Shown piece after piece: positions 9,006 through 17,857 of a stretch of DNA of 64,000 nt; position 1 is the stretch's first letter, and each line of letters begins with the position of its first letter. Below the pieces are notes generated by a model. That model saw only the letters and a list, made by a program, of their open reading frames with translations, made no database searches and was not told the origin of the DNA. Source of the stretch: Novosphingobium sp. SG751A (GTDB lineage Bacteria > Pseudomonadota > Alphaproteobacteria > Sphingomonadales > Sphingomonadaceae); NCBI RefSeq assembly GCF_013149295.1, contig NZ_JABGCB010000013.1, forward strand, positions 124,001-188,000, written 5' to 3'. The translations under genes and the position numbers were made by a program.

Positions 9006-9911
9006 TTACCTCTCCCACGCAGGTATTCCCCGAAATGCGTCGGCCAGAAAATCGACCATTGCCCGCACCTTGGCCGAAAGGTGGCGGCGGCTGGGATAGA
9101 CGGCAAGGATGTCAATGGGCGGCTGGGCGTGATCGGGCATCAGGCGGACAAGACGCCCCGCGCGCAGATCATCACCGGCAAGAAAGGTGGGTAGCCACGC
9201 GATGGCCAGCCCCGACAGGGCCATCGCGCGCACCGTATCGCCATTATTGGCGGCAAAGCGCGACCTTATCCGCGCGGCATAGGGCTGGCCCGAGGCATCA
9301 AGGAATTGCCATTCGTCGGGCGCAGGCGTCTGCGTATAGGCCACGCAGGCGTGCTGCTCCAGATCCGCAGGAGAGGCCGGGGCGCCATGGGCCGCGACAT
9401 AATCGGGCGCGGCGCAGACGATATTATGCGAAGTGGCCAGCTTGCGCGCCACATGCGTCTGCGACCCGCCGCGCGAGATGCGGATCGCCAGATCGAAGCC
9501 CTCCTCCACCAGATCGACCACGCGGTCGGACAGGTTGATGTCCAGATCCACATCAGGATAGGCCGTCATGAAGCGCGGCCAGAGGGGAGCCAGATGCAGC
9601 ACGCCAAAGCTGAGCGGGGCATTGATCCGCAGACGCCCGTGCGGGGCGCGGCTGTCGGCGCCGGCCGCCGCCTCGGCCTCGGCCACATCGTCGAGCACAT
9701 TGCGCAGACGCTCATAAAGCGCCGCCCCCGCCTCGGTCAGCGATATCCTCCGCGAGGTGCGGTTGAGCAGGCGGGCGCCAAGATGCGCCTCAAGATCAGC
9801 CACATAGCGCGTGACATTGGCGGGCGAAGTGTCGAGCGCATCGGCGGCGCGGGCAAAACCGTTGCGGGCGACAACCGTGGTAAAGACTTCAAAGGCGCGG
9901 AGCCGGTCCAT
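9006..9911 (-). CDS. LysR-family transcriptional regulator
   Basis: A 301-residue LysR regulator. The N-terminal helix-turn-helix (MDRLRAFEVFTTVVARNGFARAADALDTSPANVTRYVADLEAHLGARLLNRTSRRISLTE region, about residues 1-60) is followed by a substrate-binding domain of the CrgA-like type (INAPLSFG, DLAIRISRGG). It is divergent from an SDR oxidoreductase gene, the usual arrangement for control of that gene by this subgroup. An inverted repeat suited to LysR binding lies between them. It is also upstream of, and codirectional with, the alpha-galactosidase gene, with 88 nt between. Confidence 0.93.
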   Translation of the reverse strand: MDRLRAFEVFTTVVARNGFARAADALDTSPANVTRYVADLEAHLGARLLNRTSRRISLTEAGAALYERLRNVLDDVAEAEAAAGADSRAPHGRLRINAPLSFGVLHLAPLWPRFMTAYPDVDLDINLSDRVVDLVEEGFDLAIRISRGGSQTHVARKLATSHNIVCAAPDYVAAHGAPASPADLEQHACVAYTQTPAPDEWQFLDASGQPYAARIRSRFAANNGDTVRAMALSGLAIAWLPTFLAGDDLRAGRLVRLMPDHAQPPIDILAVYPSRRHLSAKVRAMVDFLADAFRGIPAWER

Positions 9912-9924
9912 GGAGCAGCCTTTT

Positions 9925-9941
9925 ATTCAGTTATCCTGAAT
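9925..9941. promoter_or_regulatory. Candidate LysR operator between the LysR and SDR genes
   Basis: ATTCAG-TTATC-CTGAAT is a perfect 6-bp inverted repeat with a 5-bp spacer, and contains a T-N11-A core (T at 9927, A at 9939). It lies 14 nt upstream of the LysR start and about 100 nt upstream of the SDR start, a position fitting autoregulation and divergent activation. Confidence 0.5.
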
Positions 9942-10041
9942 GAATAGATCATATCTGCGCCATCGATCAACACATCCGTCAGGTATAGATGGGGTTTGTC
10001 AGCGCAATCAGGCGCAGGCAACCAAGGATAGGACCCAAACC

Positions 10042-10791
10042 ATGACCCGACTTCTCAACAAGACCGCCCTGATCACCGGCGCCACCAGCGGCATCGGCCT
10101 TGCCACCGCCCAGCGTTTTCTCGCCGAGGGCGCCCGCGTTGCCATCACCGGCACCAGCGCGGAAAAGCTGGCCGCCGCCAAGGCCGAACTGGGCGGAGAT
10201 GTGATCACCATTCTGGCCGATGCGGGCGATGTTTCGGCGCAAAAGACCATTGCCGATGTGATCGCGGCCGAATTCAGCGGGCTCGACGCGCTGGTTATCA
10301 ATGCGGGTGTGGGCGATTTCCGCCCGGTGGAAGGGTTTGACGAGGCCGGTTTTGACCGCTCCTTTGCCGTCAACGTCAAAGGCCCCTATTTCCTGATCCA
10401 GGCGCTGCTGCCCTTGCTGAGCGATCCGGCCTCGATTGTCTTTAACGGCTCGATCAACGCCCGCATCGGCATGCCCAATTCCAGCGTCTATGCCGCCACC
10501 AAGGCCGCGCTGATCTCGCTGGCGCGCACGCTTTCGGGCGAATTGATCGGCCGCGGCATCCGCGCCAATGTCATCAGCCCCGGTCCGGTCGCCACCCCGC
10601 TTTATGGCAAACTGGGCCTGAGCGAGGAGCAATTGGGCGGCATGCAGCAGGCAATCCTTGGCCAATTGCCCGTGGGCCGCTTTGGCACCCCGCGCGAGAT
10701 TGCCGATGCCTTCGTGTACTTCGCCTCGGACGAATCGCGCTTTACCGTGGGCAGCGAACTGATCATCGACGGCGGAATGAGCAACCTGTGA
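10042..10791 (+). CDS. Short-chain dehydrogenase/reductase (SDR)
   Basis: A 249-residue classical SDR. The Rossmann glycine motif TGATSGIG is at residues 12-19, NAGVG follows near 88, and the catalytic set is complete: Asn111, Ser137, Tyr150 and Lys154 (YAATK). The C-terminus (FVYFASDESRFTVGSELIIDGGMSNL) is typical of fabG-like reductases. It should interconvert an alcohol and a carbonyl with NAD(P)(H) in the cytoplasm. The ATG at 10042 follows AAGGATAGGACC; the frame is open further upstream but has no better start. Divergence from the LysR gene suggests inducible expression. The substrate is unknown. Confidence 0.92.
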   Translation: MTRLLNKTALITGATSGIGLATAQRFLAEGARVAITGTSAEKLAAAKAELGGDVITILADAGDVSAQKTIADVIAAEFSGLDALVINAGVGDFRPVEGFDEAGFDRSFAVNVKGPYFLIQALLPLLSDPASIVFNGSINARIGMPNSSVYAATKAALISLARTLSGELIGRGIRANVISPGPVATPLYGKLGLSEEQLGGMQQAILGQLPVGRFGTPREIADAFVYFASDESRFTVGSELIIDGGMSNL

Positions 10792-10794
10792 GGC

Positions 10795-10813
10795 CGGGGC
10801 GTTGATCGCCCCG
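10795..10813. terminator. Hairpin between convergent SDR and TBDR genes
   Basis: CGGGGCG-TTGAT-CGCCCCG forms a perfect 7-bp stem with a 5-nt loop between the two stop codons. There is no clear T-tract on either strand, so a bidirectional terminator role is plausible but not certain. Confidence 0.45.
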
Positions 10814-10825
10814 ACCCCCACATCA

Positions 10826-13771
10826 TTACATCGCCAGTTTCAGACCGACATAGAACGAACGCCCGATGGCATCATACATCGCCGTATCGGTGCCGTTCTG
10901 CGAACTGGCGACAAAGGGCAGGCTCTTGTTGAACATATTGTTCACGCCCGCGCGCAGTTCAAAGTTCTTGTTGACCTTGACCGAGCCGAACAGGTCCCAC
11001 AGTTCGTAAACGCCCACGCCAACCTGCGTGTTGGTCGGGGTCAGCACGGCGCTCGCATCCTTCATCCCGCTCTGATAGCGCCAGCGCAGGCCCGCGCCGA
11101 ACACATCGTTCTTGATGCCAAAGGTAGTCAAAGCGCGCCATTGCGGCGTGGCGCGCGGCGGCACCGATCCGGGGTTCGACCCGCCGACGCTGACGCCGGT
11201 GTAATCGAGGAAAGCGGCTCCCGGCAGCAATTGCACCTTATAGGCATGGAGCCAGCCAATCGCGGTATCAATATAGACCTTGCCGCCCGAACCCAGCACA
11301 GGCGCGCGCGTACCCCAATGGATCTGGGCCTCGACACCATCGGTCTTGACCGCGCCCAGGTTGAGATAGGGCGTGGACACGGTCAGCAATTGCCCGGTCG
11401 AACTGTCGCGCGAGATCAACTGGCAATAGGGGTTGCCGGTCGAATAGCCGGGGTTCGAACCATCCAGATTGTAGCATTTCGACAGTACGGTCAGGCCCGG
11501 AACTGAGGAAATCACATTCTTGATATTGATGTTGTAATAATCGACCGACAGCGACAATTCCGAGAGCGGCCCGCTCTGGAACGGCGAGTTGAGGACAATG
11601 CCGATGTTAAAGGTATCGGCGGTTTCAGGCGTCACGCCCGAATTGCCCGCCACGGTCTGGCCGGTCGCGGTGGTGGGGAACTGATAGCTGGAGATCAGCG
11701 CCGAAGGCACGCCCTGCGCGGCGCAGAGCGTGGCGACCTGTGCACCATTGGCCCCGGTGCGGGCCGAAGAACGCACATCGCAAGGATCACCGATCGAGGA
11801 GGGCGGCGTGCCGATGACCAGCTGCGAACCCGAGGGCGGCGAGAAGAGTTCGCCAATGTTGGGCGCGCGCACCGCGCGCTGATACGATCCGCGCACCAAC
11901 AGGTTGCGCGTCGGGCGCCAGCGGGCGTCGAATTCATAGGACTTGACCGAACCGGTCACCGAATAATCGGAGATACGCCCGGCGGCCCCCACCGCCAGTT
12001 CCTGCGCCCATGCCTTGTCAGCCAGCAGGGGAACGTCGATCTGGGCGGCAAATTCCTTCACCGAAATCGCGCGCTTGGGCACACCGATGGTGGCGGTAAA
12101 GCCTTCGACATTGGCCCCCGGCGCCCATCCGCTCAGCGCCGTCATGTCGGTGTCGGGAGTGAAGGAATAGGTGTTTTTACGGTAATCGGCCACCAACGCG
12201 ATTTGCGCCGGGCCCGCGCCCAGATCGAACAGCGAGCCATTGACCTGACCCTGAATCTGGGTCTGGCTCAGGCGTTCCTGGCTGAACGTGTCCTTGGTGA
12301 TATAGGCGCGGCATGCGTCCGAGAGCGAGCGCGCATTGGCGTCGCCAAACGGATTGAACCCTCCCGCGCAAATCGAATTGCCGCCATCGGCCGCATTCAA
12401 CAGCGTCTGCACCCGGCTTTTCAGCACAGCATTGTGCATGATCTGATTATGCACCGACTGGTCATAGGACGCGTAAACGTCAAAGCTCCAGCCGCCGCCG
12501 ATCTGGCCCTTCAAACCGGCCAGATATTGCTGGACCTGATAGTTTTCGTCCCAGTTCTTCCACGGCACGCCCACATAGCGGGCGTTCCAGCTGAAATTGG
12601 CCGTCGGATTGGCGCGCGAGGCAAGGATCGTGCGAAGATCGTTGGGGATGAAGGGGTTCGACACCGGAATGGTGGTCAGCGTCGGGAACTGGGTCAGGCT
12701 GCCGCCGCTGTTGGTGTTGACCGACAGATCGACGAACATGAACTGGCCATAGGCGGTCAGGCTGGGGGTGATTTCAAAGTCACCCTTGATAAAGGCGGTC
12801 TTGCGATCCAGCGCGTTGAGCAGATTGCCCTGCTGGCCCACCGGCATACGCACATTGTTGCCCACCAGCGCATAGCCGTTGGTGCCGTTGGCGCCCTTGT
12901 AATTCTGCGCCCCGTTCTGGATAAACAGCGTGCCGTCATTGTTGAAGCCAAGGTTGGCAAGCTGATAATTGGCCGGCAGGCTGGTCACGCCATAGCCGGC
13001 AAAGATGCCCTGAACCACGGCGGCATTGGGCGCGTTGCCGGCGCTGGGCACAAAAGTGCCGGTGCCGATATAGGACGAGGGAACCTTGTCGAGGAAGAAG
13101 GAGCGGGTGTTGCTGAGCACCGGATCCTGCTTGGCATAGCTGAAGGCGGCGATCAGATGGCCGCGATCATCGGCAAATTTGGTGCCAAGCGCCAGCGAGG
13201 CGTTGAACTTGAACGCGTCGCCCTGCTGGCTGATCGAGTTCATGATGTCGGCCTTGATGCCTTCGAAATTGCGGATCGTCTTGAAATTGACCACGCCCGA
13301 CATGGCGTCCGAGCCATAGACCGCCGAGGCGCCCCCGGTGATCGCATCGACGCTGGAGATGATCGCATCGGGCAGGATGTTGACGTCGACGTTGCCGTTG
13401 ATGTCCGACACCGGCAGGCGATGCCCGTCAAGCAGCACAAGATTGCGGTTGGTGCCAAGCCCATGCAGGTTGATCGAGGCGCGGCCGCCCCCGCCCTGAC
13501 CGCCGGTGGCCGCATTGCCGCCCACAGTAAAGCTGGGCACCTGATTGAGCGCGTCCTGAAGCGTGGCGGCGCCCGATTCCTTGATCGTGGCCTCGCCCAC
13601 CGAGACGATGGGGCTGACGGCGGTGTTGTTGGGCCGCTTGATCAGCGATCCGGTCACGACGATTTCCTGAGCCTTGGCCGCATCATCGGCCGCCATCGCG
13701 GGCGCGCTGAAAGCCGCCGAAAGGCCGATCAGGCTGGCGGACACAATAAGACTCTGCTTGGCGTATGACAT
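10826..13771 (-). CDS. TonB-dependent receptor
   Basis: A 981-residue outer-membrane receptor of the large sphingomonad/Caulobacter type. A signal peptide (cleavage after AMA, near residue 27) is followed by a TonB-box-like segment QEIVVTGSLIKRP. The plug domain has LQDALNQVPSFTVGGN, RGLG-like INLHGLGTNRNLVLLDGHRL and GASAVYGSDAMSGVVNF. The long beta-barrel ends in an aromatic C-terminal strand (FYVGLKLAM). The ATG at 13771 is preceded by GGGAGGGG. It probably imports an oligosaccharide or another bulky nutrient using TonB/ExbBD energy. It is divergent from a secreted propeller protein, which may act on the same nutrient. The ligand is not predictable from sequence alone. Confidence 0.94.
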   Translation of the reverse strand: MSYAKQSLIVSASLIGLSAAFSAPAMAADDAAKAQEIVVTGSLIKRPNNTAVSPIVSVGEATIKESGAATLQDALNQVPSFTVGGNAATGGQGGGGRASINLHGLGTNRNLVLLDGHRLPVSDINGNVDVNILPDAIISSVDAITGGASAVYGSDAMSGVVNFKTIRNFEGIKADIMNSISQQGDAFKFNASLALGTKFADDRGHLIAAFSYAKQDPVLSNTRSFFLDKVPSSYIGTGTFVPSAGNAPNAAVVQGIFAGYGVTSLPANYQLANLGFNNDGTLFIQNGAQNYKGANGTNGYALVGNNVRMPVGQQGNLLNALDRKTAFIKGDFEITPSLTAYGQFMFVDLSVNTNSGGSLTQFPTLTTIPVSNPFIPNDLRTILASRANPTANFSWNARYVGVPWKNWDENYQVQQYLAGLKGQIGGGWSFDVYASYDQSVHNQIMHNAVLKSRVQTLLNAADGGNSICAGGFNPFGDANARSLSDACRAYITKDTFSQERLSQTQIQGQVNGSLFDLGAGPAQIALVADYRKNTYSFTPDTDMTALSGWAPGANVEGFTATIGVPKRAISVKEFAAQIDVPLLADKAWAQELAVGAAGRISDYSVTGSVKSYEFDARWRPTRNLLVRGSYQRAVRAPNIGELFSPPSGSQLVIGTPPSSIGDPCDVRSSARTGANGAQVATLCAAQGVPSALISSYQFPTTATGQTVAGNSGVTPETADTFNIGIVLNSPFQSGPLSELSLSVDYYNINIKNVISSVPGLTVLSKCYNLDGSNPGYSTGNPYCQLISRDSSTGQLLTVSTPYLNLGAVKTDGVEAQIHWGTRAPVLGSGGKVYIDTAIGWLHAYKVQLLPGAAFLDYTGVSVGGSNPGSVPPRATPQWRALTTFGIKNDVFGAGLRWRYQSGMKDASAVLTPTNTQVGVGVYELWDLFGSVKVNKNFELRAGVNNMFNKSLPFVASSQNGTDTAMYDAIGRSFYVGLKLAM

Positions 13772-13840
13772 CTGGCACCCCTCCCGTTTGCACTTCTTTG
13801 AAGCGTTAGGGGCCGGATAGAAAAGGCTCTGGCCAAGGTC

Positions 13841-13868
13841 AACGAAATATGAAACTAACCGTTTCGTT
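13841..13868. promoter_or_regulatory. Nested inverted repeats upstream of the TBDR gene
   Basis: An outer repeat AACGAAA (13841-13847) / TTTCGTT (13862-13868) encloses an inner perfect repeat GAAAC-TAACC-GTTTC (13851-13865). The site lies 70 nt upstream of the TBDR start and 55 nt upstream of the divergent gene. It looks like an operator for a dimeric regulator that is not encoded nearby. Confidence 0.45.
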
Positions 13869-13922
13869 ACTTAAAAGATGTGATCGCAAAGACACACGAG
13901 CGCCGCGTGGGAGAACGGACAG

Positions 13923-15041
13923 ATGCCTGCGAGTTTAAGACGCCCTTTTGCCGCCATGGCCATTGCAATGGCAGCTCTGATCTGCTCGTTGACGCCCTCG
14001 CCTGCCCGCGCCCAATCGGCCCAAACATGCGCCCCCGACGATGAACTGGCCTATATTTGCGGCGCCGAAAGGCCCGAGGATATTCTCGCCCTGCCCGGCA
14101 CGCGCTGGCTGATCGCCAGCGGCTTTGCCAAGGGCGCGGGGCTCAAACTCATCGATTCAACCGCGCGCAGTATGGAGTTCTGGTATCAGGGATCGCCCGA
14201 CCAGATCGCCCCCAATACCGCTGCCTATCCCCATTGCCCCGGCGCGCCCGACCCGGCGCTGCTCAATGATCGCGGGCTTAATCTGCGCGCCTCCGGGCCG
14301 GGGCGCTGGCGGCTGATGGTGGTCAATCATGGCGGGCGGGAATCGATCGAGGTCTTTGAGGTCAACGCCGCCGCGCAACGCCCCACGCTGCAATGGCGCG
14401 GATGCATTCCTATGCCCGCAGGACAGGTCGGCAACAGCGTCACCAGCTTTGCCGATGGGCAGATTCTGGCCACTGTGCTGACCCGCCCGGGCACCAGCAT
14501 CGCCGATTTCGTGCTGGGCCGCGACACCGGCGCGGTATGGTCATGGCGCCCCGGAGAGCCCGCTTTTCATGAGATGCCCGGCACCGCGCTGCCCGGCAAC
14601 AATGGCATAGAAAGCGACCCCGACGAGCGCCATTTCTACACCATCGCCTTTGGCCAGCACGCAATTGCAGTCTTTGACCGGAACGATCCGCGCGGGCCGG
14701 TTCGCCGCATCGTCGCCCCCGATTTCATGCCCGACAATATCCACTGGAGCGACGGCCGCCTCCTGCTGGCCGGGATGCGCTTTGACGAACCGGCCTGCGG
14801 GGGGCTGCGCAAGGTGGTCGATGGAGTGGCCGACCCGATGCTGTGCCCGCGCGGATGGATCGTGGGAGAGGTCGATCTGACGCAGGGACGGATTGCCACC
14901 ATCGCCTATGGCACCCCGCGCAAGGATTTCAACGGACTGTCCGCCGCCGCGATCATGGGACGCGAATTGTGGCTGGGCTCGTTTCAGGCGGGGCGGATCG
15001 CCATCGCATCCCTGCCCGCGCCCAAGCCTGTTTTCCCTTAG
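13923..15041 (+). CDS. Secreted beta-propeller protein resembling SMP-30/paraoxonase lactonases
   Basis: A 372-residue exported protein with a signal peptide (cleavage after ARA, near residue 29). The mature part has repeated blade-like segments and conserved calcium-site-type residues in GNNGIESDPDERHFY and DFMPDNIHWSDGRLLLAG. That pattern recalls gluconolactonase/arylesterase six-bladed propellers, in which Asn and Asp bind the catalytic Ca2+. Assignment to that superfamily is moderate; no catalytic dyad can be confirmed by eye. Two Cys pairs (CAPDDELAYIC and CGGLRK...MLC) suggest periplasmic disulfides. Divergence from the TBDR gene, sharing a 151-bp control region, suggests processing of the imported ligand or its lactone. 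Confidence 0.7.
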   Translation: MPASLRRPFAAMAIAMAALICSLTPSPARAQSAQTCAPDDELAYICGAERPEDILALPGTRWLIASGFAKGAGLKLIDSTARSMEFWYQGSPDQIAPNTAAYPHCPGAPDPALLNDRGLNLRASGPGRWRLMVVNHGGRESIEVFEVNAAAQRPTLQWRGCIPMPAGQVGNSVTSFADGQILATVLTRPGTSIADFVLGRDTGAVWSWRPGEPAFHEMPGTALPGNNGIESDPDERHFYTIAFGQHAIAVFDRNDPRGPVRRIVAPDFMPDNIHWSDGRLLLAGMRFDEPACGGLRKVVDGVADPMLCPRGWIVGEVDLTQGRIATIAYGTPRKDFNGLSAAAIMGRELWLGSFQAGRIAIASLPAPKPVFP

Positions 15042-15057
15042 GCCACTTCCGTGGCCT
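15040..15057. terminator. Hairpin after the propeller gene
   Basis: AGGCCAC-TTCC-GTGGCCT is a perfect 7-bp stem with a 4-nt loop starting at the last base of the stop codon. No T-tract follows on either strand, so termination efficiency is doubtful. Confidence 0.4.
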
Positions 15058-15077
15058 GTCATCTGTCGCGCCCTTCA

Positions 15078-15095
15078 ATGTACCAATTGGTACAT
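15078..15095. repeat. Perfect 18-bp palindrome between convergent genes
   Basis: ATGTACCAATTGGTACAT is fully self-complementary. It sits between the stop of the propeller gene and the stop of the SOD gene, where no promoter is expected. It could be a protein-binding palindrome (GTACC half-sites like TetR-type operators) or, in RNA, part of a stop structure. Confidence 0.6.
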
Positions 15096-15805
15096 CAACT
15101 TCCGACCGCCTTGCGATAGCGAGCGTCGACCACCCCCCAGTCGATGTTGTGCATGAAGGCATCGACATATTTGGCCGCCGCCGCGCCGTAATCAATCGCA
15201 AAGGCATGTTCGTACATGTCCAGCGCCAACAGCGGCGTGCCGGTCACCGGCCCGTTGGTATGATCCCATGCCCAGTAATTATGCAGCGACTTCGTATATT
15301 GGTTCCACGCCAGAATGCACCAGCCCGACCCTCCGGCAAGCGCCATGGCGGTGCGGCGAAATTCGGCCTCCCAGTTCTCGAAACTGCCGTGACTTTTGGC
15401 CAGAGCCTCGCGGATCGCGCCCTTGGCGATGCCCTCGCCGCCCAATTGCTCGAAATAGAGTTCATGCAGGATGACCGAACCGGTACGGTGCAATTCCTCG
15501 CGCTTGAGGTCGCCATAGATGACCGGGGGCAGATCCTTGTCCGCCATCGCAGCGGCAAGGCGACCCTCGACCATATTGAGCGCTTTGACCGAGCCTTGGT
15601 AATTGTTTTCCCAATGCGACCGGATCAGTTTTTCCGACAGCCCGGTCAATTTGGTGGCGTCAAAACCCAGCGGCTTGGGCGCATGACCCCCGGCAAAAGC
15701 GGGAGCCGGGGCGGCGCTCTGCGCGCTGGCCTCGATGGGCGCGGCGGCGGCGGCCATGCCCAGCGCAAGGCTGCCCAGAGCGTTACGGCGTGAGATGTCA
15801 GTCAT
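15095..15805 (-). CDS. Exported Fe/Mn superoxide dismutase in the chrA operon (ChrC-like)
   Basis: A 236-residue Fe/Mn-type SOD. The four metal ligands are recognisable as His64 (RSHWENNY), His114 (ILHELYF), Asp196 and His200 (DMYEHAFAIDYG). The ILHELYF context differs from the usual NHTFFW. A twin-arginine-like leader (SRRNALGSLALGMAAAAAP) precedes an alanine-rich linker, so export by Tat to the periplasm is likely. The ATG at 15805 has AGAGGAGG six bases upstream; a second ATG at 15811 abuts that site and is less likely. The gene follows chrA by 13 nt. In known chromate operons (chrBACF type) chrC is also an Fe-SOD, so it likely removes superoxide produced by chromate reduction. Confidence 0.88.
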   Translation of the reverse strand: MTDISRRNALGSLALGMAAAAAPIEASAQSAAPAPAFAGGHAPKPLGFDATKLTGLSEKLIRSHWENNYQGSVKALNMVEGRLAAAMADKDLPPVIYGDLKREELHRTGSVILHELYFEQLGGEGIAKGAIREALAKSHGSFENWEAEFRRTAMALAGGSGWCILAWNQYTKSLHNYWAWDHTNGPVTGTPLLALDMYEHAFAIDYGAAAAKYVDAFMHNIDWGVVDARYRKAVGS

Positions 15806-15818
15806 GGTCATCCTCCTC

Positions 15819-17123
15819 TTATGAGATTTGCGAGAGCAGCCAGCCACCAGCAGCGGCGGCGGCCAGAACGGAGATCACATTCCATTTACGCCCAATCACC
15901 GCCCATGCCGATAAGGCAGCAATCAGCCCCGCGCGCCAGTCGAAACTGGCCAGAACGGGCAGGTTGAAGCCCGGCCAGACCGGGCGCAGCTCATGAAACA
16001 GCACTTGCAGCGCGAACCATGCCGAGAGATTGGCGATCACGCCGACAATCGCCGAGGTCACCAGCGCCAGCGCACCTTTGAGCAATTGGGCGCGCTCCAA
16101 TCGCTCGATCCACGGGGCCAGCGCAAAGACCCAGAGAAAACAGGGCGCGAAAGTCACCCATGTCGTCAGCCCCGCCCCCAGCAACCCGGCCACCAGCGGC
16201 GTGAAAGGCGCAGGACTGCGGAGCGCCGCCAGATAGCCGACGAATTGCGTGACCATAATCAGCGGCCCCGGCGTCGTTTCGGCCAGCCCCAGCCCATCGG
16301 CCATTTCGGCGGCGGTCAGCCAGTGCTGCGCCGAAACCGCCTGCTGCGCCATATAGGCCAGCACCGCATAGGCCCCGCCAAAGGTGACGACCGCCAGCTT
16401 GGAGAAGAACACCCCCACCCGCCACAGCACATGATCGCGCCCCAGCAGAGCGAAAACCGCCACCATCGGCGCGGCCCATGCCAGCGCGCCGATCAGCACG
16501 GCGCGCGCACTGTAGCCCCACGGGCGCGGCGTATCGGGGGCCGATCCCGCCTCGCCCTTCAGGCCGAGCAGCGCCGGGCGCCAGCGCGCCGTAATCCAGC
16601 CGATCACCCCCGCCCCGATCACCACCAGCGGGAAAGGCGCGTTGAACAGAAACAGAGCAAGGAAGGACAAAACCGCCGCAATCTTGCGAAACGGTGTCCC
16701 CAGCGCACGGCCGGCCAGACGCAGCACCGCCTGCACCACAATCGCCAGCACCGCCGCCTTGATGCCCAGAAACAGCGCGGCAAACCACACCAGATGCGCC
16801 GCCGCGCCATAGAGCATCGAAAGCCCCAGAATAACCAGCGCGCCAGGAATGACAAACAGCAACCCCGCCGCCAGCCCGCCACGAACGCCGTGCAGCTTCC
16901 ACCCGATCCAGATCGCCAATTGCTGCGCCTCCGGTCCCGGCAACAGGTGGCAGAAGTTAAGCGCGTGGAGATATTGGTCCTCGGTGATCCAGCCGCGTTC
17001 CTCGACCAGTTCGCGGTGCATCAACGCGATTTGCCCCGCGGGGCCGCCAAAACTGAGGCAGCCGATGCGCGCCGAAACGCGCAGCAATTCGAGGAAATCG
17101 GGATGTTGAGAAGAGGCCGTCAT
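15819..17123 (-). CDS. chrA: Chromate efflux transporter ChrA (long-chain CHR family)
   Basis: A 434-residue inner-membrane protein made of two homologous CHR halves (about residues 1-190 and 215-434). The first half has the hallmark SFGGPAGQIALMHRELVEERGWI and HLLPGPEAQQLAIWIG. The second half repeats the pattern as VTFGGAYAVLAYMAQQAV...LGLAETTPGPLIMVTQFVG. It exports chromate, driven by the membrane potential. ATG 17123 is chosen because the family usually starts shortly before the FLELLRVSARIG helix; the frame is open 17 codons further upstream. The SOD gene is co-transcribed downstream. No chrB regulator is present in the adjoining sequence. Confidence 0.93.
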   Translation of the reverse strand: MTASSQHPDFLELLRVSARIGCLSFGGPAGQIALMHRELVEERGWITEDQYLHALNFCHLLPGPEAQQLAIWIGWKLHGVRGGLAAGLLFVIPGALVILGLSMLYGAAAHLVWFAALFLGIKAAVLAIVVQAVLRLAGRALGTPFRKIAAVLSFLALFLFNAPFPLVVIGAGVIGWITARWRPALLGLKGEAGSAPDTPRPWGYSARAVLIGALAWAAPMVAVFALLGRDHVLWRVGVFFSKLAVVTFGGAYAVLAYMAQQAVSAQHWLTAAEMADGLGLAETTPGPLIMVTQFVGYLAALRSPAPFTPLVAGLLGAGLTTWVTFAPCFLWVFALAPWIERLERAQLLKGALALVTSAIVGVIANLSAWFALQVLFHELRPVWPGFNLPVLASFDWRAGLIAALSAWAVIGRKWNVISVLAAAAAGGWLLSQIS

Positions 17124-17284
17124 CTTGCGTCCAATACCTTTCCGCCCGCAAAGGCAGGCAGGATAAGGCAACACTTGGGCTGACGCCTGACCGGGAGGTT
17201 GCTTTATCCCGATAGGGACAGCATTAATCGCGCCGCGCGATCATCGCAACAGCTTTGACGCAGAAAAACAAACAGGAGAGGTCG

Positions 17285-17797
17285 ATGATGAAGGCATATG
17301 CTTTGGCGATGGCGGCCGGTTTGATGGCATGGGGCGCCCCGGCGATGGCGGAAACGCCCGCCTATCAGACCATCCATCTCGAACAGGAAGTCGCGCGTCC
17401 CGCTGCGCAGGTCTGGGCGCGGATCGGCAAGTTTTGTGATATTGGCGAATGGCTCCATGCGCCCTGTCGACTGGTCGCGGGCAAGGATGGCGAGGTGGGC
17501 GCGGTGCGCGATCTGAACAATGGCCGGGTGATCGAGGTCATCGTCGGGCGGACCGACCTGTCCTATACTTATGCGATGCCCGACGGCATGGTCGAAGGGC
17601 AAAGCTTTTATCACGGGAATCTGGCGGTGGTGCCACTGTCGAAATCGACCTCGCGCATCGTCTATTCGATCCTTTACGTGGACAAGGGCGCTGGAGATGA
17701 AGCGGGCCGGAACGAGCGGCGCGAAAAGCGGGTGCAGCGTTTTGGCGAGGCGCTCAAGACTATGAAGGCGTTGAGCGAAGCCAGTCGCGATAAGTGA
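17285..17797 (+). CDS. Exported SRPBCC (polyketide cyclase/START-like) family protein
   Basis: A 170-residue protein with a signal peptide (cleavage after AMA, near residue 21) and a helix-grip fold resembling polyketide_cyc2. The start of the domain, TIHLEQEVARPAAQVWARIGKFCDIGEWL, is diagnostic, and the long C-terminal helix RVQRFGEALKTMKAL is present. The ATG at 17285 follows AGGAGAGG. The fold binds small hydrophobic ligands; an exported version has no assigned role. It is divergent from chrA (161 nt between starts) and 60 nt upstream of the MgtA gene on the same strand, but nothing links it functionally to either. Confidence 0.8.
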   Translation: MMKAYALAMAAGLMAWGAPAMAETPAYQTIHLEQEVARPAAQVWARIGKFCDIGEWLHAPCRLVAGKDGEVGAVRDLNNGRVIEVIVGRTDLSYTYAMPDGMVEGQSFYHGNLAVVPLSKSTSRIVYSILYVDKGAGDEAGRNERREKRVQRFGEALKTMKALSEASRDK

Positions 17798-17857
17798 TTG
17801 CGGCCAAACGGATGCTGGCGTAGCGCTGCGCGCGCAACATGCGAAAAGGCCGAGCGT

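Noticed and set aside
17798..17857. Mg2+-sensing leader or riboswitch in front of the MgtA gene
   Set aside because: Only 60 bases separate it from the preceding gene and no long hairpins or leader peptide were seen.
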